A DNA stretch of 64,000 nucleotides from Advenella mimigardefordensis DPN7 (GTDB lineage: Bacteria; Pseudomonadota; Gammaproteobacteria; Burkholderiales; Burkholderiaceae_B), in the NCBI RefSeq assembly GCF_000521505.1, contig NZ_CP003915.1, positions 806,001 through 870,000 of the forward strand, read 5' to 3'. Below, in pieces: positions 1 to 8,636 of this stretch (positions within the stretch are counted from its first letter, which is position 1; every line of letters begins with the position of its first letter). Below the pieces are notes generated by a model. It did not search any database, was not told the origin of the DNA, and was given only the letters and a program-made list of their open reading frames with translations. Made by a program: the position numbers and the translations under genes.

Positions 1-30
1 CAAAAGGGTGATATGACGAAGCGCATTCAT
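1..30 (-). CDS. 5' end of a gene leaving the window
   Basis: An ATG at 28-30 on the minus strand opens a frame reading MNALRHITLL to the window edge. A GGAG ribosome-binding sequence sits about seven bases upstream of the ATG. Only ten residues are visible, so the product cannot be named. The MFS gene lies behind it on the same strand with about 95 bases between them. Confidence 0.4.
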   Translation of the reverse strand, partial: MNALRHITLL

Positions 31-68
31 GAGTAGTCTCCAGGGGTTGCGAGTGAGCTCCGAGAGTT

Positions 69-94
69 AGACGACAGGCGCTTGCCAGTCGTCT
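69..94. terminator. strong inverted repeat downstream of the MFS gene
   Basis: The arms AGACGAC and GTCGTCT are perfect, and an inner GGC/GCC pair closes a GCTT loop. The repeat lies just beyond the stop of the minus-strand MFS gene, where a terminator is expected. There is no clear T-run on either side, so factor-independent termination is uncertain; it could instead be a protein-binding palindrome. Confidence 0.4.
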
Positions 95-125
95 CCATAC
101 TTGATCATTTCGGTTATTCGTTAGC

Positions 126-1301
126 TTATGCGGTCCGGGTACTGCGACCTGTTATTGCATAGAGTGCTGCTGCGCCAAGCAGAATCGCCAGTAACAGGAA
201 TGCCTGCCCGGTAGGCCAATGCGCAGTTTGTTGTGCCAGCCACGGACCCAGGCTGGCGCCCACAAAGAGCACGAAGGTATAGAACGCGACCGCTAGTCCA
301 CGCATTGGTGCTTCGGCTACGCTGGCTACGCGTGCAATCAGCCCTGGCACGCTGATGCCAATGCCAGCGACGAAGATCACACTGGATGCCAGCAGCCCAT
401 ACAGGTGACCGTCTCCCGCCCAGGAGGATAGCGCGAGCCCGCTGGTTGCGACCAACAAACCGGTATTGACAATTCTTTCGGCTCCCCAGCGCGGCATGAC
501 TGAGGCAACGGCAAGTGGAGTGAGAAAAGCGGGTAGCGCCAACTCACGTGCGACCAGTGGCGTAATGCCATGTGCCTGCAACGCCCGTCCTACATGGGTG
601 TCGATTCCGATATAGAAAGCGACAAAGCACATCAGGAGCAATAGCGCAGGGCCGTAGACGCGGCGCAATGGTGAACTGACGAGGAGTTTGCCTATTGGTT
701 GGTAAAGCGTACGTAAGGAGCCTTGTGGCGTATGCGTGGGATCGGCTGGAGTGGTCCACAGTCTCCATGCGGTTATAGCGAAAACGGCCGCGAGTGGCAG
801 CAAGGCCGAGCCAAGTCCCCAAGGGCTAGCAACTGCAGCGCCATAAATCTGCCCAAGCAAACCGGCAGATAAAAATGCGGTGCTCAGCCAGGCGACACTC
901 CACACTCGTTGTTTTGGGGTTCCACGTTCGGCCAGATAAGCAATGACGACAGGGGGAAACGTTGCTGCCGCCAACCCCTGTGCAGCTCGGCCCGCAAGAA
1001 GGAATGGTACTGTCTGTACGGTCGATAGCCATGCTGTGATCAAGGTCAGTGCAGCCAGCCCGCACATCATCACAACGCGCCGTCCCAGACGATCTGAAAG
1101 CGGTCCGAAAATCAGAAAGCCTGCAGCGTAAGCGAAGCCGAACGCGCTGATCACGCCCGCTGATGCTGCAGTGCTCATGTGATGAGTTTGCGCCAATTGA
1201 GGCAGGATTGGTAAGGGAAGATAGAGCAGTGAGACAACTGCCAATGCACAAAGTACGAGCAGAATTCGCAAAGAAAACGATGGCAAATACATGGATGACA
1301 T
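126..1301 (-). CDS. MFS transporter, probable drug/solute exporter
   Basis: This 391-residue protein is almost wholly hydrophobic and fits a 12-helix major facilitator. The loop after the second helix carries the MFS signature GPLSDRLGRR. It resembles YnfM/AraJ-type inner-membrane exporters; the substrate is unknown. The ATG at 1301 is preceded by GGAG. A MarR-family gene lies directly upstream on the same strand, and the 72 bases between them hold two copies of a near-palindromic motif that also occurs upstream of the regulator. The transporter is therefore probably repressed by its MarR neighbour and induced by an aromatic or drug-like compound. The family call is firm; the substrate and induction are inference. 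Confidence 0.85.
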   Translation of the reverse strand: MSSMYLPSFSLRILLVLCALAVVSLLYLPLPILPQLAQTHHMSTAASAGVISAFGFAYAAGFLIFGPLSDRLGRRVVMMCGLAALTLITAWLSTVQTVPFLLAGRAAQGLAAATFPPVVIAYLAERGTPKQRVWSVAWLSTAFLSAGLLGQIYGAAVASPWGLGSALLPLAAVFAITAWRLWTTPADPTHTPQGSLRTLYQPIGKLLVSSPLRRVYGPALLLLMCFVAFYIGIDTHVGRALQAHGITPLVARELALPAFLTPLAVASVMPRWGAERIVNTGLLVATSGLALSSWAGDGHLYGLLASSVIFVAGIGISVPGLIARVASVAEAPMRGLAVAFYTFVLFVGASLGPWLAQQTAHWPTGQAFLLLAILLGAAALYAITGRSTRTA

Positions 1302-1319
1302 TTAATATCTCCAAATAAA

Positions 1320-1366
1320 CAGCTAGCTACATAATTCCGTAAAAAAAACAGCTGGCTACATAATTT
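1320..1366. promoter_or_regulatory. two operator-like repeats in front of the MFS gene
   Basis: CAGCTAGCTACATAATT (from 1320) and CAGCTGGCTACATAATT (from 1349) differ at one base and start 29 bp apart in the MFS promoter region. The core GTAGCTAGCTAC-like palindrome recurs upstream of the MarR gene at 1921, so these are probable binding sites for that regulator. Confidence 0.6.
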
Positions 1367-1373
1367 AAAAAAA

Positions 1374-1892
1374 TCAGTCCATTTCTTCAGACCTGACAAG
1401 CACTCCCGTTTGGTTGAGCTTGAGCATGAGTTGATTGAGCATACGGCGTTCGTCTGCATTGAAATGTCCCATGAGTCTGGCCACCCAGGCGTAGTGGCTG
1501 GGCAGTGCCTTACTAAGCATATCGTCACCGGCCTTTGTCAACCGGACCAAACGGGCGCGCGCATCAACCGGATCGACGTCGCGGCTGCACAGATCTGCAC
1601 CCACCATGCGGTCAATGATGCGCGTCATGGTTTGTGAGGTGACAGAGACGCCTTCGGCCAATACGCCCACGCTCAGTCCGTCGGGATTGCGTTTGAGCAG
1701 GAGAAGGACAAAGAATTGAGTTTGCGAGAGCCCGCAGGCATGTGCAAGGTTTGCCTCAAAAGCAGAGAGCATTTCCTGCGTTGCAGAAGCCCAGATTAGC
1801 CATGTTTGAAGGCCCTGTACGTCGGTATTACCATAAATGGCGCCGAAACGTTCAAGGGTGTCATAGCTGGGCAGGTCTTTGAGTTCAAACAT
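1374..1892 (-). CDS. MarR-family transcriptional regulator
   Basis: A 172-residue protein of normal MarR length. The winged helix is visible in the middle: QFFVLLLLKRNPDGLSVGVL, then a recognition helix around VTSQTMTRIIDRM, then a wing with DPVDARARLV. The DxRxxLV-type wing is typical of MarR repressors, which bind palindromic operators as dimers and release on binding small aromatic ligands. It lies upstream of and co-directional with the MFS gene. A perfect 14-bp palindrome stands about 30 bp upstream of its start, suggesting autoregulation. Confidence 0.88.
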   Translation of the reverse strand: MFELKDLPSYDTLERFGAIYGNTDVQGLQTWLIWASATQEMLSAFEANLAHACGLSQTQFFVLLLLKRNPDGLSVGVLAEGVSVTSQTMTRIIDRMVGADLCSRDVDPVDARARLVRLTKAGDDMLSKALPSHYAWVARLMGHFNADERRMLNQLMLKLNQTGVLVRSEEMD

Positions 1893-1920
1893 GTGGTGAG
1901 AGGCTCCTTTTGAATAAAAG

Positions 1921-1934
1921 TGTAGCTAGCTACA
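1921..1934. promoter_or_regulatory. perfect palindrome TGTAGCTAGCTACA upstream of the MarR gene
   Basis: This 14-bp perfect palindrome lies 29 bp before the MarR start codon and shares its core with the two repeats in front of the MFS gene. MarR dimers bind palindromes of this size, so it is a probable autoregulatory operator. Confidence 0.6.
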
Positions 1935-1967
1935 TATTTATTGTCAAGCACCAGCATGGTCCGGTGG

Positions 1968-2945
1968 CTAACGCTGATTGGTGTGTTCTGTCGACTCCAT
2001 CTTGTCCGTCACCGGATCAAAATGCGTTGTCACCTGCAAAATATCGTCGATTTGCATAATGCGCGCGCAGGCGCGTTCGGAGATGTCATGCGCGGCCAGA
2101 ATGGTCATGTCAGCGGGAAACTCCAGATGCACTTCTACCAGAATCATGTCGCCGCTCTTGCGAGTTTTCAGGTCATGAAACCCCGGCAGGTTCGGTGTGT
2201 CGTGTAAAGCCTGGCGAATCTGCTGTTCGATGTCTTCGTCAACGGCATGATCGGCCAGATCATTGAGCGCCTGCAGTGAAAACTTGCCGCCCATGCGGAC
2301 AATCATCGCGCCAACCAGCAGTGCGGCCAGCGGGTCGGCCATGGGGAAACCGGCAATGTTGGCCAGAATACCGATGCCGACAACCAGAGATGAAGCCGCA
2401 TCAGAACGTGCATGCCAGGCATTGGCCACCAGCAGGGCCGAACGTACGCGCAGCGCTGCGCGCAACATATAGCGAAACAGCCCTTCCTTGGCGATGAGTA
2501 CGCAGATGGCGACAAACAGGGCGCTCAGATGCACAGTGGGGATGGAGGAGGGGGCGGCAATGCGCTGCCCGGCGCTCCACATCATCGCCAGTCCCACTGC
2601 GAGCATGATGAGACCGATGGCCAGTGAGGCAATGTTCTCAAAGCGGCGATGGCCGAAGGGGTGGCCTGCGTCAGCCGCCCTGGCGGCGTGGCGATTGGCG
2701 AACAGCACCACAAAATCCGACAGAATGTCGGACAGCGAATGAATGGCATCGGCAATCAGGGCCTGAGAGTGGGCGAACACACCGACAATGATCTGGAATA
2801 TGACAAGAATGATATTGACGACAACACTGGTCCAGGTGCTGCGTCGGGCTACCCGCGAGCGTTCGCTTTCTGCGACAGGCTCTGATGCCTGGTAGGAGGC
2901 AAGCCGGCGCGCAGGTACCGCAGAATGATCATGTTGATGAGCCAT
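1968..2945 (-). CDS. cation diffusion facilitator family transporter
   Basis: A 325-residue inner-membrane CDF protein, a divalent metal/proton antiporter exporting Zn, Fe, Mn or similar. Both metal-site motifs are present: HSLSDILSD on the second helix and HARSDAAS on the fifth. The N-terminus MAHQHDHS is histidine-rich, as often found in this family. A cytoplasmic C-terminal domain of about 90 residues includes VEVHLEFP. The HxxxD pattern on TM2 fits a Zn/Fe-type exporter, but the metal cannot be fixed from sequence. It is divergent from fmt with about 76 bases between them; no metal-responsive site was recognised there. Confidence 0.88.
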   Translation of the reverse strand: MAHQHDHSAVPARRLASYQASEPVAESERSRVARRSTWTSVVVNIILVIFQIIVGVFAHSQALIADAIHSLSDILSDFVVLFANRHAARAADAGHPFGHRRFENIASLAIGLIMLAVGLAMMWSAGQRIAAPSSIPTVHLSALFVAICVLIAKEGLFRYMLRAALRVRSALLVANAWHARSDAASSLVVGIGILANIAGFPMADPLAALLVGAMIVRMGGKFSLQALNDLADHAVDEDIEQQIRQALHDTPNLPGFHDLKTRKSGDMILVEVHLEFPADMTILAAHDISERACARIMQIDDILQVTTHFDPVTDKMESTEHTNQR

Positions 2946-3021
2946 GTCGTTGGAGGCTGATAATAAATGCGTCTTTAAGGTATCCTACTCAATTGTTCAC
3001 TACTTTCCAAGTATCACGATT

Positions 3022-3987
3022 ATGCTGAATGTTGTTTTTGCGGGAACCCCTGAATTTGCGCGTCAGGCACTGGCAGCCATTCTGCAGGCGGGGTTTTCGG
3101 TTCCACTGGTCATGACCCAGCCCGATCGTCCTGCAGGACGGGGCATGAAGCTGACGCCCAGCCCGGTCAAGCAACACGCGCTTGAGCACAATATTCCCGT
3201 GATCCAGCCCATCAGTCTGCGCCTGGATGGCAAATACCCCGAAGAAGCGGCCACCGCCCGCGAGACCTTGCTGGCGTTAAAGCCTGATGTGATGGTGGTC
3301 GCCGCCTACGGCCTGATCCTGCCGCAGTGGGTACTGGATCTGCCACGCTATGGCTGCCTGAATATTCACGCCAGCCTGTTGCCTCGCTGGCGTGGTGCGG
3401 CGCCCATTCAGCGGGCGATTGAAGCGGGCGACAGCCAGACCGGTATTGCGATCATGCAGATGGATATCGGGCTGGATACCGGCAATGTCATCGCCAGTGA
3501 CACCCTGCCCATCGTGACGCAGAATGCCGCGCAACTGCACGACGAACTGGCCGCGATGGGCGCGCAGCAAATCGTTGCGGTTCTGCAGACACTGGATAAG
3601 GACGGCGTGCTGCATTCCAATCCGCAACCCGAGGCCGGTGTGACCTATGCCGCCAAGCTGGACAAGCGCGAAGCGGCTCTGGATTTATCCGAAGACGCCG
3701 TTACGCTGGCGCGCCGTGTTCGTGCATTCAATCCCGCGCCGGGAGCGAGTGTGATGTTGCCGGGACTGGATAGTCCGGTCAAGGTCTGGGATGCCTGTGC
3801 GCTTGAGAATGGTGTTGCGGGGGCGGGCGCTGCGGCTGCGCCGGGCCAGGTGCTGGCGGTAACGCCCGAGGGCATTGATATGGCGACCGGCAATGGCACG
3901 TTGCGGCTATTGCAATTGCAGAAAGCGGGTGGCAAGCGTCAGCCCGTTGCCGTGTTTGTGACGGGCTGGAAGCCGCCGCAGGAGTGA
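3022..3987 (+). CDS. fmt: methionyl-tRNA formyltransferase
   Basis: Transfers a formyl group from 10-formyl-THF to Met-tRNAfMet, making the initiator tRNA. The 321-residue product starts [13 protein letters not shown], the usual family N-terminus; the open frame extends 26 codons further upstream, but that extension matches nothing known in the family. The catalytic region [18 protein letters not shown] is intact. The C-terminal OB-like domain follows, with [10 protein letters not shown] at the junction. The def gene that often precedes fmt is absent here; a CDF transporter is divergent instead. fmt converges with the HAD gene. Confidence 0.95.
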   Translation: MLNVVFAGTPEFARQALAAILQAGFSVPLVMTQPDRPAGRGMKLTPSPVKQHALEHNIPVIQPISLRLDGKYPEEAATARETLLALKPDVMVVAAYGLILPQWVLDLPRYGCLNIHASLLPRWRGAAPIQRAIEAGDSQTGIAIMQMDIGLDTGNVIASDTLPIVTQNAAQLHDELAAMGAQQIVAVLQTLDKDGVLHSNPQPEAGVTYAAKLDKREAALDLSEDAVTLARRVRAFNPAPGASVMLPGLDSPVKVWDACALENGVAGAGAAAAPGQVLAVTPEGIDMATGNGTLRLLQLQKAGGKRQPVAVFVTGWKPPQE

Positions 3988-4086
3988 TGTCACTGCGTTG
4001 CCGGTGGGGCGTCTGCCGGCGCTGCGCGCGCCTGGAATCGGCGTCTTGGCGAGTCGCTTCGTTAGGGCCTGCACAGCAGTCCTGCA

Positions 4087-4104
4087 GGGCGTTGTGATAC
4101 GCCC
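4087..4104. terminator. hairpin between convergent fmt and HAD genes
   Basis: GGGCGT and ACGCCC form a six-base stem around TGTGAT just before the HAD stop codon. An overlapping GCCCG/CGGGC pair (4101-4115) can form instead. There is no T-run, so this is only a possible terminator between two convergent genes. Confidence 0.3.
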
Positions 4105-4105
4105 G

Positions 4106-4744
4106 TCAGGCGGGCAGCAACTGGGCCAGAATATCATCAGGCGTACCAAACAGATACTGCGGTTCTTTGGCGGCCAGTACGTCGGGGTGGTTGTAGCCCC
4201 AGGATACGCTGGCGGCATCGCAGCCTGATTCGCGGGCGGCATCAATATCGCGGATCTCATCGCCGATCAGCAAACAGGTGTCCGGGGTACAGCCGGTCTG
4301 GCGATAAAGGGTCTTGAGCCTGGAGGCCTTGCCAAACAGATCGCTGCCGCAACGATACTGGTCGATGTATTCGGCTGCGCAGCCCAGCGTGCGGCGTACG
4401 TTGATTTCACTGTTCGAGCTTAACACGGCGATCTGGTAGCCAGCCTGTTTGAGCGCCGCGAGAGTCTGCTCTATTCCTGCGAACAGGTGCACATCGGGCG
4501 ATGCCTCCTGCATGCGCTGGCGAAACTCCATCAGTATGGCCGGCGCTTTCCAGAAGGGAATATCCAGGGTGCTCAGGATCTGGCGTACATCACGATGGCG
4601 CAACTGATCTTTCTCGTCTTGGGCCGGATTACGGAATCCATATTTTTGCGCCACGCTGGCCAGCACCGTATCAAACCACGGCAGGGTGTCGGCCAGCGTG
4701 CCATCAAAGTCAAAGGCCAGCAATTGATAAGGCAGGGACTTCAT
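4106..4744 (-). CDS. HAD-superfamily hydrolase, phosphoglycolate phosphatase-like
   Basis: A 212-residue HAD phosphatase. Motif I is FDFDGTLADT near residue 11, with the nucleophile and acid Asp two residues apart. Motif II is VLSSNSE, and motif III/IV lies in LLIGDEIRDIDAARESG. The alpha-helical cap after motif I is the small Gph type. It follows rimO by 13 bases on the same strand and is probably co-transcribed with it. The substrate is undefined: phosphoglycolate or another small phosphate ester is typical of this subfamily. Confidence 0.85.
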   Translation of the reverse strand: MKSLPYQLLAFDFDGTLADTLPWFDTVLASVAQKYGFRNPAQDEKDQLRHRDVRQILSTLDIPFWKAPAILMEFRQRMQEASPDVHLFAGIEQTLAALKQAGYQIAVLSSNSEINVRRTLGCAAEYIDQYRCGSDLFGKASRLKTLYRQTGCTPDTCLLIGDEIRDIDAARESGCDAASVSWGYNHPDVLAAKEPQYLFGTPDDILAQLLPA

Positions 4745-4757
4745 CGGTGAATCACAA

Positions 4758-6086
4758 TCATGATAGCGGTTTGTGATCGGCCCACAAATCGTATTCGTTG
4801 CTGTCGGTCACGGTACAGCGCACAATCTGGCCTGGCTTGAGTTTTTCGGTACTGCTGATGAACACGCAGCCGTCAATTTCGGGGGCATCGGCATGCGAGC
4901 GGCCAACGGCATCGCCATCCTCATCGATTTCATCGACCAGAACGTCGATATCGCGTCCGACCTTGAGCGCCAGCCTTGCGGTGGAGATGGCCTGCTGGTG
5001 AGCCATAAAGCGCTCCCAGCGATCCTGTTTAACATCGTCCGGTACATGGTCTCCCAGGGCGTTAGCAGGTGCGCCCTCTACCGGCGAATACTGGAAACAG
5101 CCTACGCGATCCAGCTGTGCCTCGGTCATCCAGTTCAGCAGATACTGGAAGTCTTCCTCGGTTTCTCCGGGGAAACCGACAATGAAGGTAGAACGGATGG
5201 TCAGGTCGGGACAGGTTTCGCGCCACTGGTGAATACGCGCCAGTGTGCGGTCTTCGAAGGCAGGGCGCTTCATTGCCTTCAGGACCCTGGGGCTGGCATG
5301 CTGAAACGGGATGTCCAGGTATGGCAGAATTTTGCCTTCAGCCATCAGCGGGATCACTTCATCCACGCTGGGGTACGGATAAACATAATGCAGACGCACC
5401 CAGATACCCAGCTCGGACAGAGCCTGGCACAGTTCGGTCATGCGTGTGCGCACGGGGCGTCCGTTCCAGAAGCCGCTGCGATATTTGATGTCTACGCCAT
5501 AGGCGCTGGTATCCTGAGAAATGACCAGCAATTCCTTCACGCCTGCATTGGCCAGGCGTTGCGCCTCTTGCAATACATCGCCCACCGGACGGCTGACCAG
5601 ATCGCCGCGCATGGACGGGATAATACAGAAGCTGCAGCGATGATTACAGCCTTCGGAAATTTTCAGATAAGCGTAATGTCTTGGTGTGAGCTTGATGCCC
5701 TGCGGCGGCACCAGGTCTACGTAAGGATCATGTTCGCGCAAGGGCGGGGCGACGCCATGGACGGCGCGGACCACTTCTTCATATTGCTGGGGGCCGGTGA
5801 CGGACAGCACACTGGGGTGTACCTGGCGAATGACCTGTTCCTCTACGCCCATACAGCCGGTCACGATCACCTTGCCGTTGGCGGAAATGGCCTCGCCGAT
5901 GGCATCCAGTGATTCGGCCTTGGCACTGTCGATGAAGCCACAGGTGTTGACCACTACCACGTCGGCGCCTTCATAGGAGGGAGAAATATCATAACCTTCA
6001 GTGCGCAACTGGGTCAGGATGCGTTCAGAGTCAACGAGTGCCTTCGGGCAGCCCAGACTGACAAAGCCAACGCGGGGAGCGGACAT
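4758..6086 (-). CDS. rimO: ribosomal protein S12 methylthiotransferase
   Basis: This radical-SAM enzyme adds a methylthio group to the conserved Asp of ribosomal protein S12. The 442-residue protein has the expected UPF0004 domain with three auxiliary-cluster cysteines (C13, C49, C79). The radical-SAM cluster CNHRCSFC (C148, C152, C155) follows, and a C-terminal TRAM domain contains [14 protein letters not shown]. The RimO-specific start [15 protein letters not shown] separates it from MiaB. A HAD phosphatase gene follows closely on the same strand. Confidence 0.96.
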   Translation of the reverse strand: MSAPRVGFVSLGCPKALVDSERILTQLRTEGYDISPSYEGADVVVVNTCGFIDSAKAESLDAIGEAISANGKVIVTGCMGVEEQVIRQVHPSVLSVTGPQQYEEVVRAVHGVAPPLREHDPYVDLVPPQGIKLTPRHYAYLKISEGCNHRCSFCIIPSMRGDLVSRPVGDVLQEAQRLANAGVKELLVISQDTSAYGVDIKYRSGFWNGRPVRTRMTELCQALSELGIWVRLHYVYPYPSVDEVIPLMAEGKILPYLDIPFQHASPRVLKAMKRPAFEDRTLARIHQWRETCPDLTIRSTFIVGFPGETEEDFQYLLNWMTEAQLDRVGCFQYSPVEGAPANALGDHVPDDVKQDRWERFMAHQQAISTARLALKVGRDIDVLVDEIDEDGDAVGRSHADAPEIDGCVFISSTEKLKPGQIVRCTVTDSNEYDLWADHKPLS

Positions 6087-6529
6087 AAAAAACCTTTAAG
6101 AGATAGAGAATAAATACGAAACAATGGGAAGCAACGCGCTCAACCGGGGTATGGGCAGTAAAATAATGCCATTCGCCCTGAGCACAACAGCAAGGCGCAC
6201 AGGCGCTGCCGGTTTTTCCTGCTCCCGTTCTTATACGTACTGCTGTACATACTGCCTTAAATACAGGTTAAGTACAGTTAAAAGTAAAGATGGGGTAGCA
6301 GGGCCGCAGTCATGCGCAGTGGGCGCCTTTTGCGTGCCGATCACGCCTGCCAAACAGACCGCGTTTCTGACAGAATACAGGGAACTGCCAAGGTTTGTTT
6401 TGGGTCTGTCAGCCGGCTGGCTGCCGCAGCTTGTTTGCTATCGCAATGAATAATCAGGCAATTTTACCATTTTCGTTCACTAACGGTGTATATGCACAGT
6501 CAATTTTTTATGCCCGGGGTTTTTAGTCA
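6087..6529. other. 443-bp gap between divergent rimO and rsmB with phased short repeats
   Basis: No convincing gene is seen. At 6234-6277 there are two direct repeats TACGTACTG/TACATACTG (12 bp apart) followed by TTAAATACAG/TTAAGTACAG (11 bp apart), close to one helical turn each. The gap must hold the rimO and rsmB promoters. The repeats look like a regulator-binding array, but no known factor was recognised. Confidence 0.4.
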
Positions 6530-7894
6530 ATGACCCGTCCCGTTCAGCCCACTGCTTCGCCCCAAACGGGGGCGGTTACTCCCCCGCTGAGCGAGCTTTT
6601 GCTGGCAACAGCATACGTCGTGCAGGCCATCGGTGAGGGTCGTTCCCTGACCGACGTGTTGAATGCCGAGCCGGCACATCGGCGTGCGGCGGTGCAGTCA
6701 CTGTCATTTTATGTGATGCGCCAGCTGGCGCGCGGGCACGCGCTGGCAGACCTGCTTCTGGATCGCGGCTTACCTAACGAATTGGCGGAAAGTCTGCTGA
6801 CCACAGCCTTGTGCCTGCTGTCGGTACAGGAGCGCGAAGTGCAGGAGAATCCGCGGGTGCCGGTATATGAGCCCTACATTCTGGTCAGTCAGGCAGTGAC
6901 TGCCGCCGGTCTGGATCGAAAAACGGCGGGCTTCAAGGGCCTGATCAACGCCTGCCTGCGCCGCTTTGAACGGGAACGCGAAGCATTGCTTGTCGAGGCA
7001 TACCGACGCAGCAATGTACGCTGGGGGTTTCCCAAATGGTGGATCGGCCGGGTTCGCAAGGCTTATCCGGCGCAGTGGGAGGCCATTCTGGCCAGTAGTT
7101 TTCAGCCGGGGCCACTCACTTTGCGCGTCAATACCCGAAAAACCAGTCGCGAGGCCTTGCTGGCGGCGCTGCACGAGCAGGATATTGCTGCCTCGGCTAT
7201 CGGCGATCACGGCGTACTGCTGGATCAGCCGTTGCCCGTTACCAGCATTCCCGGGTTTGAAGAAGGCTGGTGGCTGGTGCAGGATGCGGGCGCGCAGCTG
7301 GCTGCCGGGCTATTGCCGGTAACCGATGGTATGCGCGTGCTGGATGCCTGCGCTGCGCCCGGTGGGAAGACGGCAGGTCTGCTGATGCAGGCCAGGCTGC
7401 AACTGACCGCGCTGGATATTGACCGCAACCGCCTGGAACGCGTCGCAGCCAATCTGCAGCGGCTTGGTTTACACGATGAGGGTGTGAAGCTGCGCGCCGG
7501 CAATGCGATTGATTTGAAATCCTGGTGGGACGGCCAGTCTTTTGACGCGATCCTTGCCGATGTGCCATGCACTGCGTCCGGTATCGTGCGTCGCCACCCC
7601 GATATCCGGTGGCTGCGTCAGGAACAGGATATTGCCGAGACCGCCGCACTGCAACGCCGTATTGTGTCGGCCCTGTGGCAGACACTCAAGCCTGGCGGCA
7701 TATTACTGTATGTCACGTGTTCGGTTTTTCCAGAAGAGGGAATCGAACAGGCGCAGTGGATGCTGCAGACGCTTGAAGGCGCTGTTGCACTGCCTGCACC
7801 GGGCCAGCTGTTGCCCGGACAGGGGCAGGAACATGATGGATTTTTCTATTCACTGCTGCGTAAACAGGGCACCACCTCTGGCGCGGGCGGATAA
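6530..7894 (+). CDS. rsmB: 16S rRNA (cytosine(967)-C5)-methyltransferase
   Basis: Methylates C967 of 16S rRNA using SAM. The 454-residue protein has the N-terminal NusB-like RNA-binding domain (about residues 20-160), then the Rossmann catalytic domain with DACAAPGGKT for SAM. The catalytic cysteines are present in DVPCTASG and VTCSVFPEEG. It is about 25 residues longer than the E. coli enzyme, mainly at the N-terminus. It heads a co-directional run with a DUF4390 gene, ntrY, ntrX, trkA and trkH, an order I recognise from related betaproteobacteria. Confidence 0.95.
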   Translation: MTRPVQPTASPQTGAVTPPLSELLLATAYVVQAIGEGRSLTDVLNAEPAHRRAAVQSLSFYVMRQLARGHALADLLLDRGLPNELAESLLTTALCLLSVQEREVQENPRVPVYEPYILVSQAVTAAGLDRKTAGFKGLINACLRRFEREREALLVEAYRRSNVRWGFPKWWIGRVRKAYPAQWEAILASSFQPGPLTLRVNTRKTSREALLAALHEQDIAASAIGDHGVLLDQPLPVTSIPGFEEGWWLVQDAGAQLAAGLLPVTDGMRVLDACAAPGGKTAGLLMQARLQLTALDIDRNRLERVAANLQRLGLHDEGVKLRAGNAIDLKSWWDGQSFDAILADVPCTASGIVRRHPDIRWLRQEQDIAETAALQRRIVSALWQTLKPGGILLYVTCSVFPEEGIEQAQWMLQTLEGAVALPAPGQLLPGQGQEHDGFFYSLLRKQGTTSGAGG

Positions 7895-7976
7895 GCGGCC
7901 ACCCGTGTCGGCCCGGTTAGGGTATGATAGGGGCACCGCAAGCGCCGGTGCTGCCAACCCCCATGACCTATTCCGG

Positions 7977-8636
7977 ATGAAAACCCAGCCCGCTTCCATG
8001 TCAATTGCATTTTTTCTCAGGCTTGTGCTGATCGTACTGCTGGGATTTGTCGTTAGTGGCGGCGCCGCTTTGCACGCCCAGCCGGCAGCGGCTGATAGTG
8101 TCACAGGTACCATCACCGATAGCGACGCTACGACAGTGGCGACCATCAACAGCGTCGACATTCAGCAGCAGGGCAATGACTATGTTCTGAATGCCGATGT
8201 TGATCTGCCGCTATCGCATCAATTGCAGGTAGCCGCTCAGCATGGTGTACCGCTTTATTTCACGGTGGAGTTCCGGCTGGTGCAGCCGCGCTGGTGGTGG
8301 TTTGATGAACCCGTGTATGATCGGTCGCAAACCTGGCGGGTGGCCTATAACGCGCTGGTGCGGCAGTGGCGCGTGACTTCGGGCGACTACTCGGTGCCGG
8401 AAATGTCGCTGGATGATGCCCTGCAAACCATTACCCGCATCCAGAACTGGCCGGTAGGGCCGTTCCCGGATCTTGACCCCAATCAGCATTATGAAGCGCA
8501 GTTTCGCATGAAACTGGATACGTCTCTTTTACCTCGGCCATTTCGGATGGATGCCCTGGGCGGACGCGCCTGGGCCTTATCAACACCATGGAAAAATTTC
8601 GCCTTTCACTTTTCGGCAACCGCGCCCAGGCCCTGA
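7977..8636 (+). CDS. DUF4390 family exported protein
   Basis: A 219-residue protein with an N-terminal hydrophobic signal (MSIAFFLRLVLIVLLGFVVS) ending near ALHAQP. The mature part carries the DUF4390 pattern of paired Trp/Arg residues (VQPRWWWFDEP, ALVRQWRVTSG) and LDDALQTITRIQNWPV. Function is unknown; these proteins are found almost always between rsmB and an NtrY-like kinase in betaproteobacteria. The start at 7977 is chosen because it gives a complete signal peptide; 7998 is an alternative. It overlaps ntrY by 49 bases, pointing to coupled expression. Confidence 0.8.
   Translation: MKTQPASMSIAFFLRLVLIVLLGFVVSGGAALHAQPAAADSVTGTITDSDATTVATINSVDIQQQGNDYVLNADVDLPLSHQLQVAAQHGVPLYFTVEFRLVQPRWWWFDEPVYDRSQTWRVAYNALVRQWRVTSGDYSVPEMSLDDALQTITRIQNWPVGPFPDLDPNQHYEAQFRMKLDTSLLPRPFRMDALGGRAWALSTPWKNFAFHFSATAPRP

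Noticed and set aside
4773..5912. Long plus-strand frame of about 380 codons
   Set aside because: Fully antisense to rimO, which has all radical-SAM cysteines; no family features in the antisense product.
6124..6453. 109-codon frame between rimO and rsmB
   Set aside because: No ribosome site, low-quality composition, covers the likely promoter repeats; not supported as a gene.
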